NCBI GenBank assembly: GCA_015075375.1
Contig: JABTUM010000001.1
Span: 1,607,201 to 1,671,200, forward strand
Length of the DNA stretch: 64,000 nucleotides
Direction: 5' to 3'
From: Planctomycetota bacterium
GTDB taxonomy: Bacteria > Planctomycetota > SZUA-567 > H5-PLA8
Shown here piece by piece: positions 52,879 through 62,261 of this stretch (positions within the stretch are counted from its first letter, which is position 1; each line of letters starts with the position of its first letter). The notes beneath the pieces were generated by a model. It was not told where the DNA came from, searched no databases, and saw only the letters and a list, made by a program, of their open reading frames with translations. The position numbers and the translations under genes are program-made.

Positions 52879-54516
52879 TTACGGGGCTGGCACGATCGCC
52901 CAAATCGAGGTCGTCCCGCTGACTTCGTTGGCGACGACGAGCAGATTCTGGCGCGTGGGCGCGATTTGGGCGGGAATGAAGAGCATCCCTTCGGGGCCCA
53001 GATCGCCGGCTTCCGGGGTCAGATCGGTGGCGGCATAGTCGCGGTTGCTCGAGATGCTCACGAAGGCCGGCGCGAGGGGATTGGTGACGTTGTAGATCAT
53101 GATGGCGCTCTGGCGTTCGAGCGCGATGAACGCGTAAACGCTCTTCCCGATCTTGGCGACCTTGATGTCTTCGGGTTCGGGGCCCTTGCGCGGACTGCGG
53201 CGGTCGATGCGGCGATCTTCGTGATCGGCGTTAAAGTTGGCCGGGAAAGCCGTGGCGCAGCGTTGTTCGATATCGTCCCCGCTGTCGTAAACCTGTTCGC
53301 CGGTGGCGGGATGCCAGATCGAGAAGGATCGCCCGCCGAAACTGAAGAGCGTATTGGCGTCGCCGTCCCCGCCCGGATCGGCGTTGACGGTGCTGATGCG
53401 CAGGCGGCCGAGCTGCGCGTCGGTGACCAGATCGGTGAGGTCGGAGGCGCTGAATCCCGGGAAGCCGTCCGCGTCGAGGCCCGTGAGGGTCTCGCCCACA
53501 TCCATGTCTCGGATGTCGAACTCTTCGTTGAATCCCGTGTACGCGCGGGTATCGCCTTCGTTCGCGCTGAAGACCAGCGTACCGAGCTTGGGAAACTTAT
53601 AGCAGGCCAGCCCGTCGGGCTGGTACATGCCCATCAGCGGCCAGTTGCCGATGTTGATCCCGCCGTCGTCGCGGCTGGGGTCCAGCCCGTTCCCGGGCAG
53701 CAGGTGGTTCTTGAAGCCCAGCCCGTGAATCGCCGTGACCGTGCCGGTCTTGATGTCGATGACCGCGATGGCGTTAGCTTCCTGCAGCGAAACGTAAGCC
53801 GTCTTCGAGTCGGGCGAGACGGTGATGTATTCGGGTTCCACGTCTTGCGCGAAGGTCGCGCCGGGACCGAAGATGCGGATGCTGGGATCGAGATCGGTGT
53901 CGTCGTTGAAGGACTGAAAGATCACGCTGCGCACACTGGCCGGCGAAAGCAGCGCGAAGTTTCGCGGGACCGTGATGATGCTGACGGTGCCTTCCGGATC
54001 GGTGAGGTAATCGTCGCTCGGTTCGCCTTCGTTGGCGACCAGGACGGACTTCTCGTTGGGGGTCCAGGTGAGCATGTCGGGGAGCGCGCCGACCGGGACG
54101 GAACCCAGGAGCGCGCCGTTGGTGTTGAAGAAGCCGACGGCGCCGGGGTCGGTCTTGACGGGGGCCTGGATGGCAACGGCCACGACGCCCTTTTTGCTCA
54201 CCGCCACGCTGTTGGGGCTGCCGCCGGCGAGCGCCAGGGTCACGTCGATGAAGGCTACGAAGGTTGGGGTGGTCGGATCGGCGATGTTCAGAATGTCCAC
54301 GCGCGACTGGATCGCGTTGACGACAAAAAGGCGCTTGGTCTTGCGGTCGTAGGCCGGAATTTCCTGCCCGCCGCCGTCGGCGTCGATCAATCCCGACTCG
54401 TAGGTGCCCAGCAAGTTGAGCGTGATGGCTTGCGCGTACGCGCCCGTCGTTCCCAAAACGGCCCAGCAGATCCCGCCTATCGCCAGCATTCGCATGGCGT
54501 CGAACACGCTACGCAT
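52879..54516 (-). CDS. Exported choice-of-anchor I family beta-propeller protein
   Basis: A 545-residue protein starting behind GGGAGA. A signal peptide ('MLAIGGICWAVLGTTGAYAQ') leads into a beta-propeller with strong family signals: 'GQEIPAYDRKTKRLFVVNA', 'DMLTWTPNEKSVLVANEGEP', 'DVEPEYITVSPDSKTAYVSL' and 'GNWPLMGMYQPDGLACYKFP'. This family is found on many environmental bacteria and often ends in an exchangeable anchor; here the protein ends 'SGTTSIWAIVPAP' without one. It is sometimes annotated as alkaline-phosphatase- or esterase-like, but no catalytic residue is evident. It ends at a clear terminator. Confidence 0.85.
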   Translation of the reverse strand: MRSVFDAMRMLAIGGICWAVLGTTGAYAQAITLNLLGTYESGLIDADGGGQEIPAYDRKTKRLFVVNAIQSRVDILNIADPTTPTFVAFIDVTLALAGGSPNSVAVSKKGVVAVAIQAPVKTDPGAVGFFNTNGALLGSVPVGALPDMLTWTPNEKSVLVANEGEPSDDYLTDPEGTVSIITVPRNFALLSPASVRSVIFQSFNDDTDLDPSIRIFGPGATFAQDVEPEYITVSPDSKTAYVSLQEANAIAVIDIKTGTVTAIHGLGFKNHLLPGNGLDPSRDDGGINIGNWPLMGMYQPDGLACYKFPKLGTLVFSANEGDTRAYTGFNEEFDIRDMDVGETLTGLDADGFPGFSASDLTDLVTDAQLGRLRISTVNADPGGDGDANTLFSFGGRSFSIWHPATGEQVYDSGDDIEQRCATAFPANFNADHEDRRIDRRSPRKGPEPEDIKVAKIGKSVYAFIALERQSAIMIYNVTNPLAPAFVSISSNRDYAATDLTPEAGDLGPEGMLFIPAQIAPTRQNLLVVANEVSGTTSIWAIVPAP

Positions 54517-54800
54517 GATCGTTCTCCCGATGAGCCTTCGCCTGCGTTCCGGCGGCGCGCGGCTCCGCGCGCCTGTCGTCGACCGGACCGAAGTGAAAGC
54601 GGCGAGAACGTAGAGGTGTTCGATGGAGAACCGGTAAGCGGCGCGTTAAATCTCCCGAAAATCCAGCACGAGAGGTCTTTGCTTGCCGGAAAAGCGCGGC
54701 GTGGGATAAGTGATCGAAATCCGCCAGCGTTCGCGCGCACGTTTACCTGCGCTTCGCATGCGCCTCCGCGCGGCGCTTACGCACGACGAAAGGAAACTTC
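54517..54800. other. Divergent promoter region
   Basis: These 284 bp separate two divergent genes and hold both promoters. No operator or repeat was recognised. Confidence 0.3.
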
Positions 54801-56306
54801 ATGGCCGGCTCCCTTCGACTTCCCGTGGTCAAACTCGAGGCGTCCCTGCGCGCCGACGCACTGCTGGTGCCGGTGCGCACGCCGCAAGGCCGCCCCAAGC
54901 TGCCCACGCTGCGCGGGCTGTCGACCGGCGCGCACGCGCGCTTGAAGGAGTTGCAAGCGCAGTACTTCGGCGGGAAGGAAGCCGGCGCGATCGACGCGAC
55001 GGTGGGCGGGAGCGGCGCACCGATCAAGCGGCTGGCGCTGCTGAGCTTGGGCGAAGACGGGACGATTTCCGCCGGCGACGTGCGCATGGCGGCGGCCAAG
55101 GCGTTCAAGTGGTGCGAAGCGCACCGCTGCACGCGCGTCGCGGTGGCCTGGGACGCGCTGCGCGAAGCCGCCGGCGACGAGGCCGCGCAGGCGTTCGCCG
55201 AAGGGCTGGCGCTGGCGAGTTTCCGGTACGACGAACGCAAAGCGAAGAAGCCGAACGCACGGCACGTCGAACAGGCGGCCTTTGCCGTATCGCGCGCCGA
55301 CGGGCGGCTGAAAACGGTGCTCGAGCGCGGGCTGCGCATCGCCGAGAGCGTGAACTTGACGCGCTTCCTGGGCCACGAGCCGCCCAACGTGATCAATCCG
55401 GTGACGCTCGCCGACTGCGTACGGCAGATCGCGCGCAAGGCGAAGCTCAAGTTCGGCGTGCTGGACGACCGGCGCATCCGCGAACTGAAGATGGGCGCGT
55501 TGTGGGCCGTCGGAAAGGGTTCGGCCAGCAAGCCGCGCTTGATCACGTTGGAGTATCCCGGCCGCCAGCCGAACGCGAAGCCGATCGTGCTGGTCGGCAA
55601 GGCCATCACGCTCGACAGCGGCGGCTATTCGCTCAAACCGGCCGCCAGCATCCCCGAGATGAAGTACGACAAGATGGGCGGGATGACGGTGATCGGCGTT
55701 CTGCAGGCGTGCGCGGCGCTGAAGGTGAAGGCGCGCGTGGTGGGGGTGATTCCCAGCGCCGAGAACCTGATCAGCGGTGAAGCGTACCGCCCCGGCGACA
55801 TCCTGACGGCGATGAACGGAAAGACCATCGAGGTGGACAACACCGATGCCGAAGGTCGGTTGATCCTCGCCGACGCGCTGCACTACGCGGTCGAGACCTA
55901 CCGGCCCGCGGCGATGATCGACCTCGCGACGCTCACCGGCGCGGTGGTCGTCGCGCTGGGCACGCACGCGACGGGACTCTTCGCCAGCGACGACGCGCTG
56001 GCCGCGGCGCTGACGGCCTCCGGCGAACGAACCGGCGACCGGCTCTGGCGCATGCCGCTGTGGAAAGAGTACCGCAAGCAGATCGACAGCAGCGAAGCGG
56101 ACCTGAAGAACACCGGCGGGCGCGAAGGCGGAAGCTGTACGGCGGCGGTCTTCCTTCAGGAGTTTGTGGGCACGTCGACGCCCTGGGCGCACCTGGATAT
56201 CGCCGGGACGGCGATGATTGGGAAGGGCACGCCGCTGCATCCACCCGGCGCGACGGGCGCGTGCGTACGCCTGCTGATCGATTACATCGAAGCGCAGGCG
56301 CGCTAA
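54801..56306 (+). CDS. pepA: Leucyl aminopeptidase (M17 family)
   Basis: A 501-residue cytoplasmic zinc/manganese peptidase that removes N-terminal residues from peptides. The metal and catalytic residues known from E. coli PepA are all present: Lys267, Asp272 and Lys279 in 'VGKAITLDSGGYSLKP', Asp290, and Asp349, Glu351 and Arg353 in 'NTDAEGRL'. The N-terminal domain is shorter and divergent as usual for the family. The ATG follows GAAAGGAAAC. It stands alone on the plus strand, converging with an exported-protein gene 12 bp away. Confidence 0.95.
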   Translation: MAGSLRLPVVKLEASLRADALLVPVRTPQGRPKLPTLRGLSTGAHARLKELQAQYFGGKEAGAIDATVGGSGAPIKRLALLSLGEDGTISAGDVRMAAAKAFKWCEAHRCTRVAVAWDALREAAGDEAAQAFAEGLALASFRYDERKAKKPNARHVEQAAFAVSRADGRLKTVLERGLRIAESVNLTRFLGHEPPNVINPVTLADCVRQIARKAKLKFGVLDDRRIRELKMGALWAVGKGSASKPRLITLEYPGRQPNAKPIVLVGKAITLDSGGYSLKPAASIPEMKYDKMGGMTVIGVLQACAALKVKARVVGVIPSAENLISGEAYRPGDILTAMNGKTIEVDNTDAEGRLILADALHYAVETYRPAAMIDLATLTGAVVVALGTHATGLFASDDALAAALTASGERTGDRLWRMPLWKEYRKQIDSSEADLKNTGGREGGSCTAAVFLQEFVGTSTPWAHLDIAGTAMIGKGTPLHPPGATGACVRLLIDYIEAQAR

Positions 56307-56318
56307 GTCAACAACCGG

Positions 56319-58025
56319 TCAGCGCCGGTCGAGTTGCGCGCCGCTGTCGCGGCGGACCTGGCCCGTAACCTTGCAGCGCAGCAGGGTCACGCGCGAACGG
56401 TCGGCGGCGGTGACGTCGCCTTCGATCGTACAGTCTTCCAGCACGATTTTGGCTTCGTTGTGCGCGACGACGGATGCCTTGATCGTCGATTGCTTCACGG
56501 TGATGCTTGCGCGGTCCCGCGCGCCCAGATACCCGCCGGTGCCGTCGCATGTCGAGCCGCTCACTTCGACCTTCGCGTCGCCGAAGGCCAGCGCTTCCCC
56601 GAAGGTGCTCGATTTTACGTGCAGCATGGCGGCGCCGGCGGCGTAGAGGTTCCAGGTTTCGACGCGCGTGCCGTTGAGATCCAGTCGCGTGGCGCCGCAC
56701 TGAACGGGCTTGGCGTCGTACAGCGTCCCGTTGCCGATTCCTTCGACGAGGCTCGCGCCGGGGCCCACCGCCATGAAGCTGGCGGTGCGCAGTTCAGCTT
56801 TGGGTACGCTGACTTGGCAGCCCTCGTTGGCGACGAACCCCCATTGGATTTCCGCGCTGCTTTTGATTTCGACGTCATGGCCGAGCGCCTTGGGCGCGGC
56901 CCAGATCAGGAGGTAGGCGCCGTTGGGGAGTTCCAGCGCGCCGCGCGCGGCGGCGGCAAGATGAAACCAGAGCAGCACTTTTTTGGAGTCGGAGAGTCGC
57001 ACGCGCGCGCCGGGGGAGATGACCATCTCGCCGGGCTGCTCGACACCTTCGTAACGCACGTCGCTTCCGGTCTCGGCGGTCACGGTCACGTTGCCCTGCG
57101 GGAATACGCACTTCTCGGCGCTCCACGCGCCGCCGGACTTGACGATCAGATCCCAAGGCCGAGCGAGGGTGAAGCTGCTGCGCAGGGCTTCCAGCCGCGC
57201 CTTGTCGGAGACCAGCGCACCAAACTGATACGGATGCACGCCAGGCACCTCGACGAGCGTGTCTTCGATGCGCACGCGCGCACCGGGCATCAACTTGAGC
57301 TTGCCGGTGAGCCGGAAGCGCCGCGAGCGGATGGTGAGCGAGGCGTTGGCTTCGACGACGAGGTCGCCTTCGAGCGCCATGGGCGTCTCCCAGACGGTGT
57401 CCTGCTTGACCGTGAAGCCGCCGCGGCGCAGCGCCAGCGGTCCGCGCGCGACAGTCAGATTGTCGAGCAACAGGATGTTGTCCACTTCCTTGCCGCCGAA
57501 GAGACCCAGCGCGTCGAGCATATTCAAGCCAGTGCTCAGCCTGGCTGGCTCGAGCGCCTCCTTCTTGACCGGCGAGTCGTCGCTGAGTTTGAAATCCTGC
57601 GGACGGATCTGCACGCGCTTCCAGACCTTGGGGGCGAGTTCCAGCGGATAGTGGAACTTCGCGCCGTCGAGGTCGGTGACGGCGAGCGCGATGAGTGCTT
57701 TTTCTTCGGAGCGCACGTCGAACTCGATGCCTTGGAGATCGTTCAGCAGGACCGGCGCATGGAGGATGGGAAAGACGAGGGGCTTGCGCAGATACTCGAA
57801 GCGCAGGGCGCCCGATCCGGTGCGCGCGGAACCGGGGCCGTCGTCGCGCAGGACACGAGGCGGCGCGTAGCCTTTACCTTGGGGCGGATAGACCAGCGCG
57901 GCGAACGGGCCGATGCCCTGTTCGAAATCGAAGACGCTGACGTCCGGCGCCTGCTGCGCGTGCAGCGCCGCCGCCGCGCACCACCCGATCATGCTCGCCA
58001 GCACCGTTCCCTTGCCGCCCCGCAT
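56319..58025 (-). CDS. Exported beta-helix-like protein of unknown function
   Basis: A 568-residue protein from ATG 58025, six bases after GAGG; the longer frame would overlap the sigma-factor gene. A signal peptide ('VLASMIGWCAAAALHAQQ') is followed at about 25-200 by a jelly-roll, carbohydrate-binding-like domain ('SVFDFEQGIGPFAALVYPP', 'WKRVQIRPQDFKLSDDSP', 'VDNILLLDNLTVARGPLALR'). The remainder is a ladder of short beta strands ('DRASITVKQSTIKASVVAHN', 'EAKIVLEDCTIEGDVTAADR') consistent with a right-handed parallel beta-helix. It may bind a polysaccharide. It follows the two sigma-factor genes after 143 bp. Confidence 0.7.
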   Translation of the reverse strand: MRGGKGTVLASMIGWCAAAALHAQQAPDVSVFDFEQGIGPFAALVYPPQGKGYAPPRVLRDDGPGSARTGSGALRFEYLRKPLVFPILHAPVLLNDLQGIEFDVRSEEKALIALAVTDLDGAKFHYPLELAPKVWKRVQIRPQDFKLSDDSPVKKEALEPARLSTGLNMLDALGLFGGKEVDNILLLDNLTVARGPLALRRGGFTVKQDTVWETPMALEGDLVVEANASLTIRSRRFRLTGKLKLMPGARVRIEDTLVEVPGVHPYQFGALVSDKARLEALRSSFTLARPWDLIVKSGGAWSAEKCVFPQGNVTVTAETGSDVRYEGVEQPGEMVISPGARVRLSDSKKVLLWFHLAAAARGALELPNGAYLLIWAAPKALGHDVEIKSSAEIQWGFVANEGCQVSVPKAELRTASFMAVGPGASLVEGIGNGTLYDAKPVQCGATRLDLNGTRVETWNLYAAGAAMLHVKSSTFGEALAFGDAKVEVSGSTCDGTGGYLGARDRASITVKQSTIKASVVAHNEAKIVLEDCTIEGDVTAADRSRVTLLRCKVTGQVRRDSGAQLDRR

Positions 58026-58168
58026 GCGCCACCTCGCTCTCTCTAAAGTGGAACGCGGGATGCGTCCGATTTGCGGCGGCCGGAAGTGTAGGAAGTTGCC
58101 GCTTGGGGTGCGGAATATTTCCACAAGCGTTGCCTGAAGCGACGCGCACGTCGGGCAACGGGCGATAA

Positions 58169-58981
58169 TCACTCTTTGATGAAGCGGCGAAGCGACTCGC
58201 GCAGCATCGCTTTGCCGCGCATCAGGCGTTTGTCGACGGCGGCGAGCGAGATGCCCAACAGCGCGCCGATCTCGTCATAGCTGCGCCCGTCGATGTACTT
58301 CAGGACGAGTATTTCGCGGTAGATTTCGGGAAGCTGATTGAGCGCTTCGCGGATCTGGTGGCCGCGCTCACGCTTATCCATCGGCGCGCTGGGATCTTCG
58401 TGCGGTTCGACGGACTTCTCTTCGTCCTTCTTGATCTCGATGGCCTGGCGGTGCATGCGCTTGCGACGCAGCACGTAGATGGCGCGCAGACGCGTGATTC
58501 CGTACAGCCAATTGCCGAACTTGTTCCGCTCGCGCAGCGTATGCAGCATCTTGGCGGCTTCGAGAAACGCGTCCTGCGCCACGTCGCGTGCGGCATCGGC
58601 GTCGCCCAGAAGCGAATACGCTACGCCGACGACCAGGTTGAAGTAGCGTTCCATCAGGACATCGAAGGCGCCGGGAATCCCGCGCTCAACCTGCAGGACC
58701 AGCTCTTCGTCGGTGGGTCCGGCGACTTTAGCCAACCGCTGGCTTTCGCGCGGCGAGAGGCGTATGGCCGCCTCTTCCTGCGCGACTTCGCGGATCAGGA
58801 CGTGCGCGGTGGCCAGTTCGACCAAGCGCCGCGCGTCGGGCAGTTCGGCCAGCAGGGCCGTAAGCGCGCCGGGTTCGCGCGCCTCGCCGGCTTCGGTCTC
58901 CGGCGCGCCGTCCAGACCGGCCGGATCGAGCCAGCGCCAGAGTGCGCGGTCGAGGGTTTCGGGCGAGAGCGCGGCGCTCAT
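58169..58981 (-). CDS. ECF-type RNA polymerase sigma factor with N-terminal extension
   Basis: A 270-residue protein. Sigma region 2 is clear ('FDVLMERYFNLVVGVAYSLL', 'DAARDVAQDAFLEAAKML', 'FGNWLYGITRLRAIYVLRR') and region 4 follows ('ALNQLPEIYREILVLKYIDG', 'SYDEIGALLGISLAAVDKRL'). The first 90 residues are extra; 'ELPDARRLVELATAHVLIRE' resembles the helical N-terminal part of anti-sigma/FecR-like proteins in Planctomycetes, which might make the factor self-restrained. Its start overlaps the previous sigma gene by four bases (ATGA, 58978-58981). Confidence 0.85.
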   Translation of the reverse strand: MSAALSPETLDRALWRWLDPAGLDGAPETEAGEAREPGALTALLAELPDARRLVELATAHVLIREVAQEEAAIRLSPRESQRLAKVAGPTDEELVLQVERGIPGAFDVLMERYFNLVVGVAYSLLGDADAARDVAQDAFLEAAKMLHTLRERNKFGNWLYGITRLRAIYVLRRKRMHRQAIEIKKDEEKSVEPHEDPSAPMDKRERGHQIREALNQLPEIYREILVLKYIDGRSYDEIGALLGISLAAVDKRLMRGKAMLRESLRRFIKE

Positions 58982-59553
58982 GCATCAGCCTCCGCTCGGC
59001 CGCGGCGTTCGAAGAGCGATTGTTCGAGGTGCGCGCGAGCACGTTCCAGCGCCGCGGCGACGTGGCGCGTCTCGTGGCCCAAGCGTTCTGCGATCTCGGC
59101 GACGCTCAAGTTCTGGACGTAGCGCAGATCGACGACTTGGCGCAGATGCACCGGCAGCGCGTGCAGCGCGTCGCGCAGCGCGGCCTTGCGTTTCTGCCAG
59201 CGTTCGGCGGGCGTGGCGGAAAGTTCGGCGACAATCGCCTCGACGCGGTCGACGAGTTGCGTCTGCGGAAGGTCTGCGGCGTCGATCCCCCGAGCGCGCA
59301 AAGTCGCGAAAGCACGGCGGCGCGCCAGATCGCGCGCCCAGCGTCCAAAGGCGCCAGGGTCGTCGCAGCGTTCGCGGCCTTCGGTGACGGCCACGCACAG
59401 ATCTTGGAAAATCTGTTCGGCCAGCGCAAGGTCGCGAACCATAGTGAGCAGAAATGCGGTGAGAACGGCGCGTTCGGCGAGGAGTTTGCGCAGGGCATCC
59501 GGCGAGCCGGAACCTTGAGCGCCCGAAGGCGGAATGTTTTTCGCCGCTGCCAT
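58978..59553 (-). CDS. ECF-type sigma factor, first of overlapping pair
   Basis: A 191-residue protein. Region 2 is recognisable but degenerate ('LTAFLLTMVRDLALAEQIFQ', 'DDPGAFGRWARDLARRRAFA'); region 4 is good ('ALRDALHALPVHLRQVVDLR', 'SVAEIAERLGHETRHVAAAL'). The stop overlaps the next sigma gene's ATG. No anti-sigma gene adjoins, but exported proteins of unknown function surround the pair. Whether both bind RNA polymerase, or one modulates the other, cannot be read from sequence. Confidence 0.75.
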   Translation of the reverse strand: MAAAKNIPPSGAQGSGSPDALRKLLAERAVLTAFLLTMVRDLALAEQIFQDLCVAVTEGRERCDDPGAFGRWARDLARRRAFATLRARGIDAADLPQTQLVDRVEAIVAELSATPAERWQKRKAALRDALHALPVHLRQVVDLRYVQNLSVAEIAERLGHETRHVAAALERARAHLEQSLFERRGRAEADA

Positions 59554-59605
59554 GGCCGATCAGGATAGGGGCTGGCGGCGCTTTCGGCAATGGGTTGCTC
59601 GAGGC

Positions 59606-60232
59606 TTACCAGTCGCCGTCGGCCTCGTCGTCGGATTCGGCCACCGCCACCCGGCCGCCCGCCCCGGCAATCACGCGAATGCGCACGTTACCGCCGCCGC
59701 CCATGACCTGGACGTTTTCGTCGTCCCGCTTCCCGCCGGCGTAGGCCGCGGCGCGCTTCTGGCGTGCGGCGGCCTGGTCGCCCTTGGCGGCCAGATCCTT
59801 CTTGACCTGCTCATCGGCGGCTCTTTCGGCCTGCTTGCGATATTCGGCGGCGGCTTTTTCGTAGAGCGCCTGAGCCTTCTCGTAGCGCTTGGCCAAGGCT
59901 TCCTTGCGCGCCAAGGCGGCCAGCTTGTCCGGATCGGTCTCGGCCTCCAATGCCAAGTCGTTGACCAAGCGTTCAATCCGCAGGCGCACTTCGGTATCGT
60001 CGGTCTTGGCCAGTGTGTCCTTCAGCAGCGGGAGCGCCGGAAGACCCAGCGCGCGGAGCCCCTTCTCGGCGTCCTCGCGCGTCGCGAAATCGTCGTGGCC
60101 GAGGTCCTTGAGCAACGCCGCGGCCTTTTGCCGTCCGGCATCGTCCAGCACTTTGGGCGTGGCTTCTTCTGCAAGTACGGCGCCGCAGAGCAGCGCCCAG
60201 AGCACCACGCATCCAACCCTCGCGCGTAACAT
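59606..60232 (-). CDS. Exported helical protein, HEAT-like
   Basis: A 208-residue protein from ATG 60232 with an ideal GAGGGAGG nine bases upstream. Signal peptide 'VGCVVLWALLCGAVLAEE'; then a HEAT-like pair of helices ('LLKDLGHDDFATREDAEKGL', 'ALPLLKDTLAKTDDTEVRLR') of the kind common in Planctomycetes, a long charged coiled coil (about 95-155), and a Gly-rich C terminus ('VMGGGGNVRIRVIAGAGGRV') ending in acidic residues. Probably periplasmic. It precedes the two sigma genes by 52 bp, so it may be in their operon. Confidence 0.75.
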   Translation of the reverse strand: MLRARVGCVVLWALLCGAVLAEEATPKVLDDAGRQKAAALLKDLGHDDFATREDAEKGLRALGLPALPLLKDTLAKTDDTEVRLRIERLVNDLALEAETDPDKLAALARKEALAKRYEKAQALYEKAAAEYRKQAERAADEQVKKDLAAKGDQAAARQKRAAAYAGGKRDDENVQVMGGGGNVRIRVIAGAGGRVAVAESDDEADGDW

Positions 60233-60282
60233 ATTCAGAACCTCCCTCAAAATCGTGATCCGCTTCCGCGGCCCCAAGCCGG

Positions 60283-61176
60283 TCATGCTTGAGCCGCATC
60301 AAAGCAAGCTTTCAAATCTTCGAACGAGCGCCGCGAACTCTCCAGCCGGTCGAGTCCATCGCCGCGCCAATGCGTCTCGAGCGCCACCACGCCCGCGTAG
60401 CCGTCGTCGCGGAGACGCTTGAGCAGCACGCGGTAATCCAGCGCGCCTTGCCCGACGCGTTGCCAGCGGGTGAGCCCCGTCGCTGCTTCGGCCAGTTCGG
60501 CGTTTTTTGCGTGAACGTGCGCGATCCAAGGGCGCAGCGCCGCATAGCCTTCGGGGTAGGGCTCGCCGCCGGCGACAAAATCGTTGCCGGGGTCCCAGAC
60601 GGCTTTCAGGCGCGGGTGTCCGGCCGCGCGGAGGATCTCGGCGGAGTTCCAGCACGAGTTGCCCCAGCAGGAGCGGACGTTCTCGACGACCAGATCGACG
60701 CCGGCGGCTTCGGCGATTTCGGCAGCTTCGCGCAGTCCGGCGACGATAAGCTTAAGCACCTCCGCCGGAATCCCACCGCCGCGCGGAAGACGCGGGGAGG
60801 GGTTGCCGGCTCCCACCATCCCGCTCTTGCGAAACGCGAAGATGCGCACGTAAGGTGCGCCGAATCGCCGCGCCACTTCGCAACCACGGCGCACCCACTG
60901 CAGATGCCGCGCGTACTCGGGCGCTTCGCGCGGATGCTCCCGCACGCCGTCCAAGAGCAGTGTTTTGAACGCCATGGTGCTGACGCAGCAGACCTTGAAC
61001 CGTCCGGCGTTCAGGAGCGTTTCGGCCTGCGCGAGGGCCGCGTCGGAGGCTTCGGCGACGCTCACGTTTCCGTCGAGGTGGTTGAGTTCGATCTCGCGCA
61101 CGCCCCACTCCGAAGCGGCGGCCAGAGCCGGCTCCAGGCGGTCGTGGAGTTCGTCGCTGATGGCGCCCAGGCGCAC
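60283..61176 (-). CDS. Sugar phosphate isomerase/epimerase-like TIM barrel
   Basis: A 297-residue protein starting at a GTG (61176), seven bases after the stop of the gene upstream. It belongs to the xylose-isomerase-like AP-endonuclease-2 barrel family: 'ELNHLDGNVSV', 'VDLVVENVRSCWG' (metal-ligand Glu), 'LKAVWDPGNDFVAGG' (Asp), 'IAHVHAKNAE' (His) and 'YAGVVALETHW' (Glu). Such enzymes epimerise or isomerise free sugars or inosose-type compounds in the cytoplasm. Substrate unknown. Confidence 0.85.
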   Translation of the reverse strand: MRLGAISDELHDRLEPALAAASEWGVREIELNHLDGNVSVAEASDAALAQAETLLNAGRFKVCCVSTMAFKTLLLDGVREHPREAPEYARHLQWVRRGCEVARRFGAPYVRIFAFRKSGMVGAGNPSPRLPRGGGIPAEVLKLIVAGLREAAEIAEAAGVDLVVENVRSCWGNSCWNSAEILRAAGHPRLKAVWDPGNDFVAGGEPYPEGYAALRPWIAHVHAKNAELAEAATGLTRWQRVGQGALDYRVLLKRLRDDGYAGVVALETHWRGDGLDRLESSRRSFEDLKACFDAAQA

Positions 61177-61183
61177 GCGCGGC

Positions 61184-62095
61184 CTACTTGTTAACTTCCA
61201 TGCCGGTGGGATCGCGCGGACGCTGCGTCTGCTGGTTGATCAGCAGTTCCTTTTGGCGCTCGGCGTCCTCGCGGCGGCGTTCGAGGTCCTTCTGGCGCAG
61301 CAAATCGGGATCCTGCGGAGCCTCGACCACGATCTCGCGCCCGTCCTTGGTCACGATGGTGATCGGACGCGCCGTGCCTTTAATCTGCTCGACCGTCCGC
61401 TCGCGCAGGGCCTTGACTTCCGACTGCACGGCCTTGAACGCCCAGCGCACGTGGCTCCACTTGCGCGGTTCGTTGCGCAATTCCTCTTCCAGCACCAGTG
61501 CCGAGCGCTTGGTGCTCATGCAGGCGTCGCGGAAGTTGGCGTCGTTCTGCCACAGGTCTGCAAGAATGTTGACTTGCTTCCCGATCATCTCGCTTTGATG
61601 GATCAGCCGAGTGCGTTCCTTGCCGCCCCCGTCGAGGTCTTCGGCGATCTGGTACACGGTCTTCTTGAGGTCGGCAATCACCTGGTAAGCCTGCAATTCG
61701 CCAGTGGTGATGGTGCCTTCGGGGCGCAGGTCTTCCAGTTCGACCCAGAACGGTCCGCGCTTTTGCGGCGCGGTGGAGCCCGGCAGGTCGGCGGTCAAGT
61801 CGGCGGGAAGTGCGGCGCCGGGGGTTTGGACCGGAGGCAACGGATCGAGTTCGTTCGGGCGTTCGCGCGGCTGCTCGGGGCCGGTCATGGTCAGGGGAGC
61901 TGGCGCGGCCGCCGGATCGTCTTCGATGGGGCGCAGCTTGGGCCGTTCGGTGGTCGGTACAACGGGCGCGGGTTCGGCGTTGGGCGCCACCAGCGGTTCC
62001 GGCGCCAGCGCGTCCTCGACGCCGTCCGGCGCCAAGTCCGACGCCAGCGCGGGCCACGCCGCCAGCATGCCCAGAGCGATCCAATACCCGCGCAT
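61184..62095 (-). CDS. Exported protein with Pro/Ala-rich linker, unknown function
   Basis: A 303-residue protein from ATG 62095, nine bases after GAGG. Signal peptide 'YWIALGMLAAWPALAS'; a long Pro/Ala/Glu-rich disordered stretch (about 25-115); then a helical domain ('GELQAYQVIADLKKTVYQIA', 'ALVLEEELRNEPRKWSHVRW', 'DPDLLRQKDLERRREDAERQ'). It has no recognised family. It adjoins the epimerase gene by 7 bp and is probably cotranscribed. Confidence 0.7.
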   Translation of the reverse strand: MRGYWIALGMLAAWPALASDLAPDGVEDALAPEPLVAPNAEPAPVVPTTERPKLRPIEDDPAAAPAPLTMTGPEQPRERPNELDPLPPVQTPGAALPADLTADLPGSTAPQKRGPFWVELEDLRPEGTITTGELQAYQVIADLKKTVYQIAEDLDGGGKERTRLIHQSEMIGKQVNILADLWQNDANFRDACMSTKRSALVLEEELRNEPRKWSHVRWAFKAVQSEVKALRERTVEQIKGTARPITIVTKDGREIVVEAPQDPDLLRQKDLERRREDAERQKELLINQQTQRPRDPTGMEVNK

Positions 62096-62261
62096 CGCCG
62101 TCGTCCTCGTGCTTCGAAAAGGTTGCATGAATTAGACGCGCCAATCGTCACGGCGCGTCAGGAACTTTCGACCGAAGATCCGAACTTGTTTATCCTAACG
62201 CGTCGGCAGCGCCGGGACGACACAATTCGGCGGATGGCTTCGCACAAGGTGCGCGAGGCCG
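62096..62261. other. Spacer between exported-protein and dehydrogenase genes
   Basis: No gene is seen in these 166 bp. 'gtttatcctaacg' near 62188 distantly resembles the IS66 end word but is too short to matter. Confidence 0.3.

Noticed and set aside
50837..54945. Two long plus-strand frames (733 and 758 codons)
   Set aside because: They run opposite the DUF255 and choice-of-anchor genes, cross their terminator, and lack domains.
56334..58046. 570-codon plus-strand frame
   Set aside because: Opposite the beta-helix-like exported protein, which has a signal peptide and ribosome site; the plus frame has neither.
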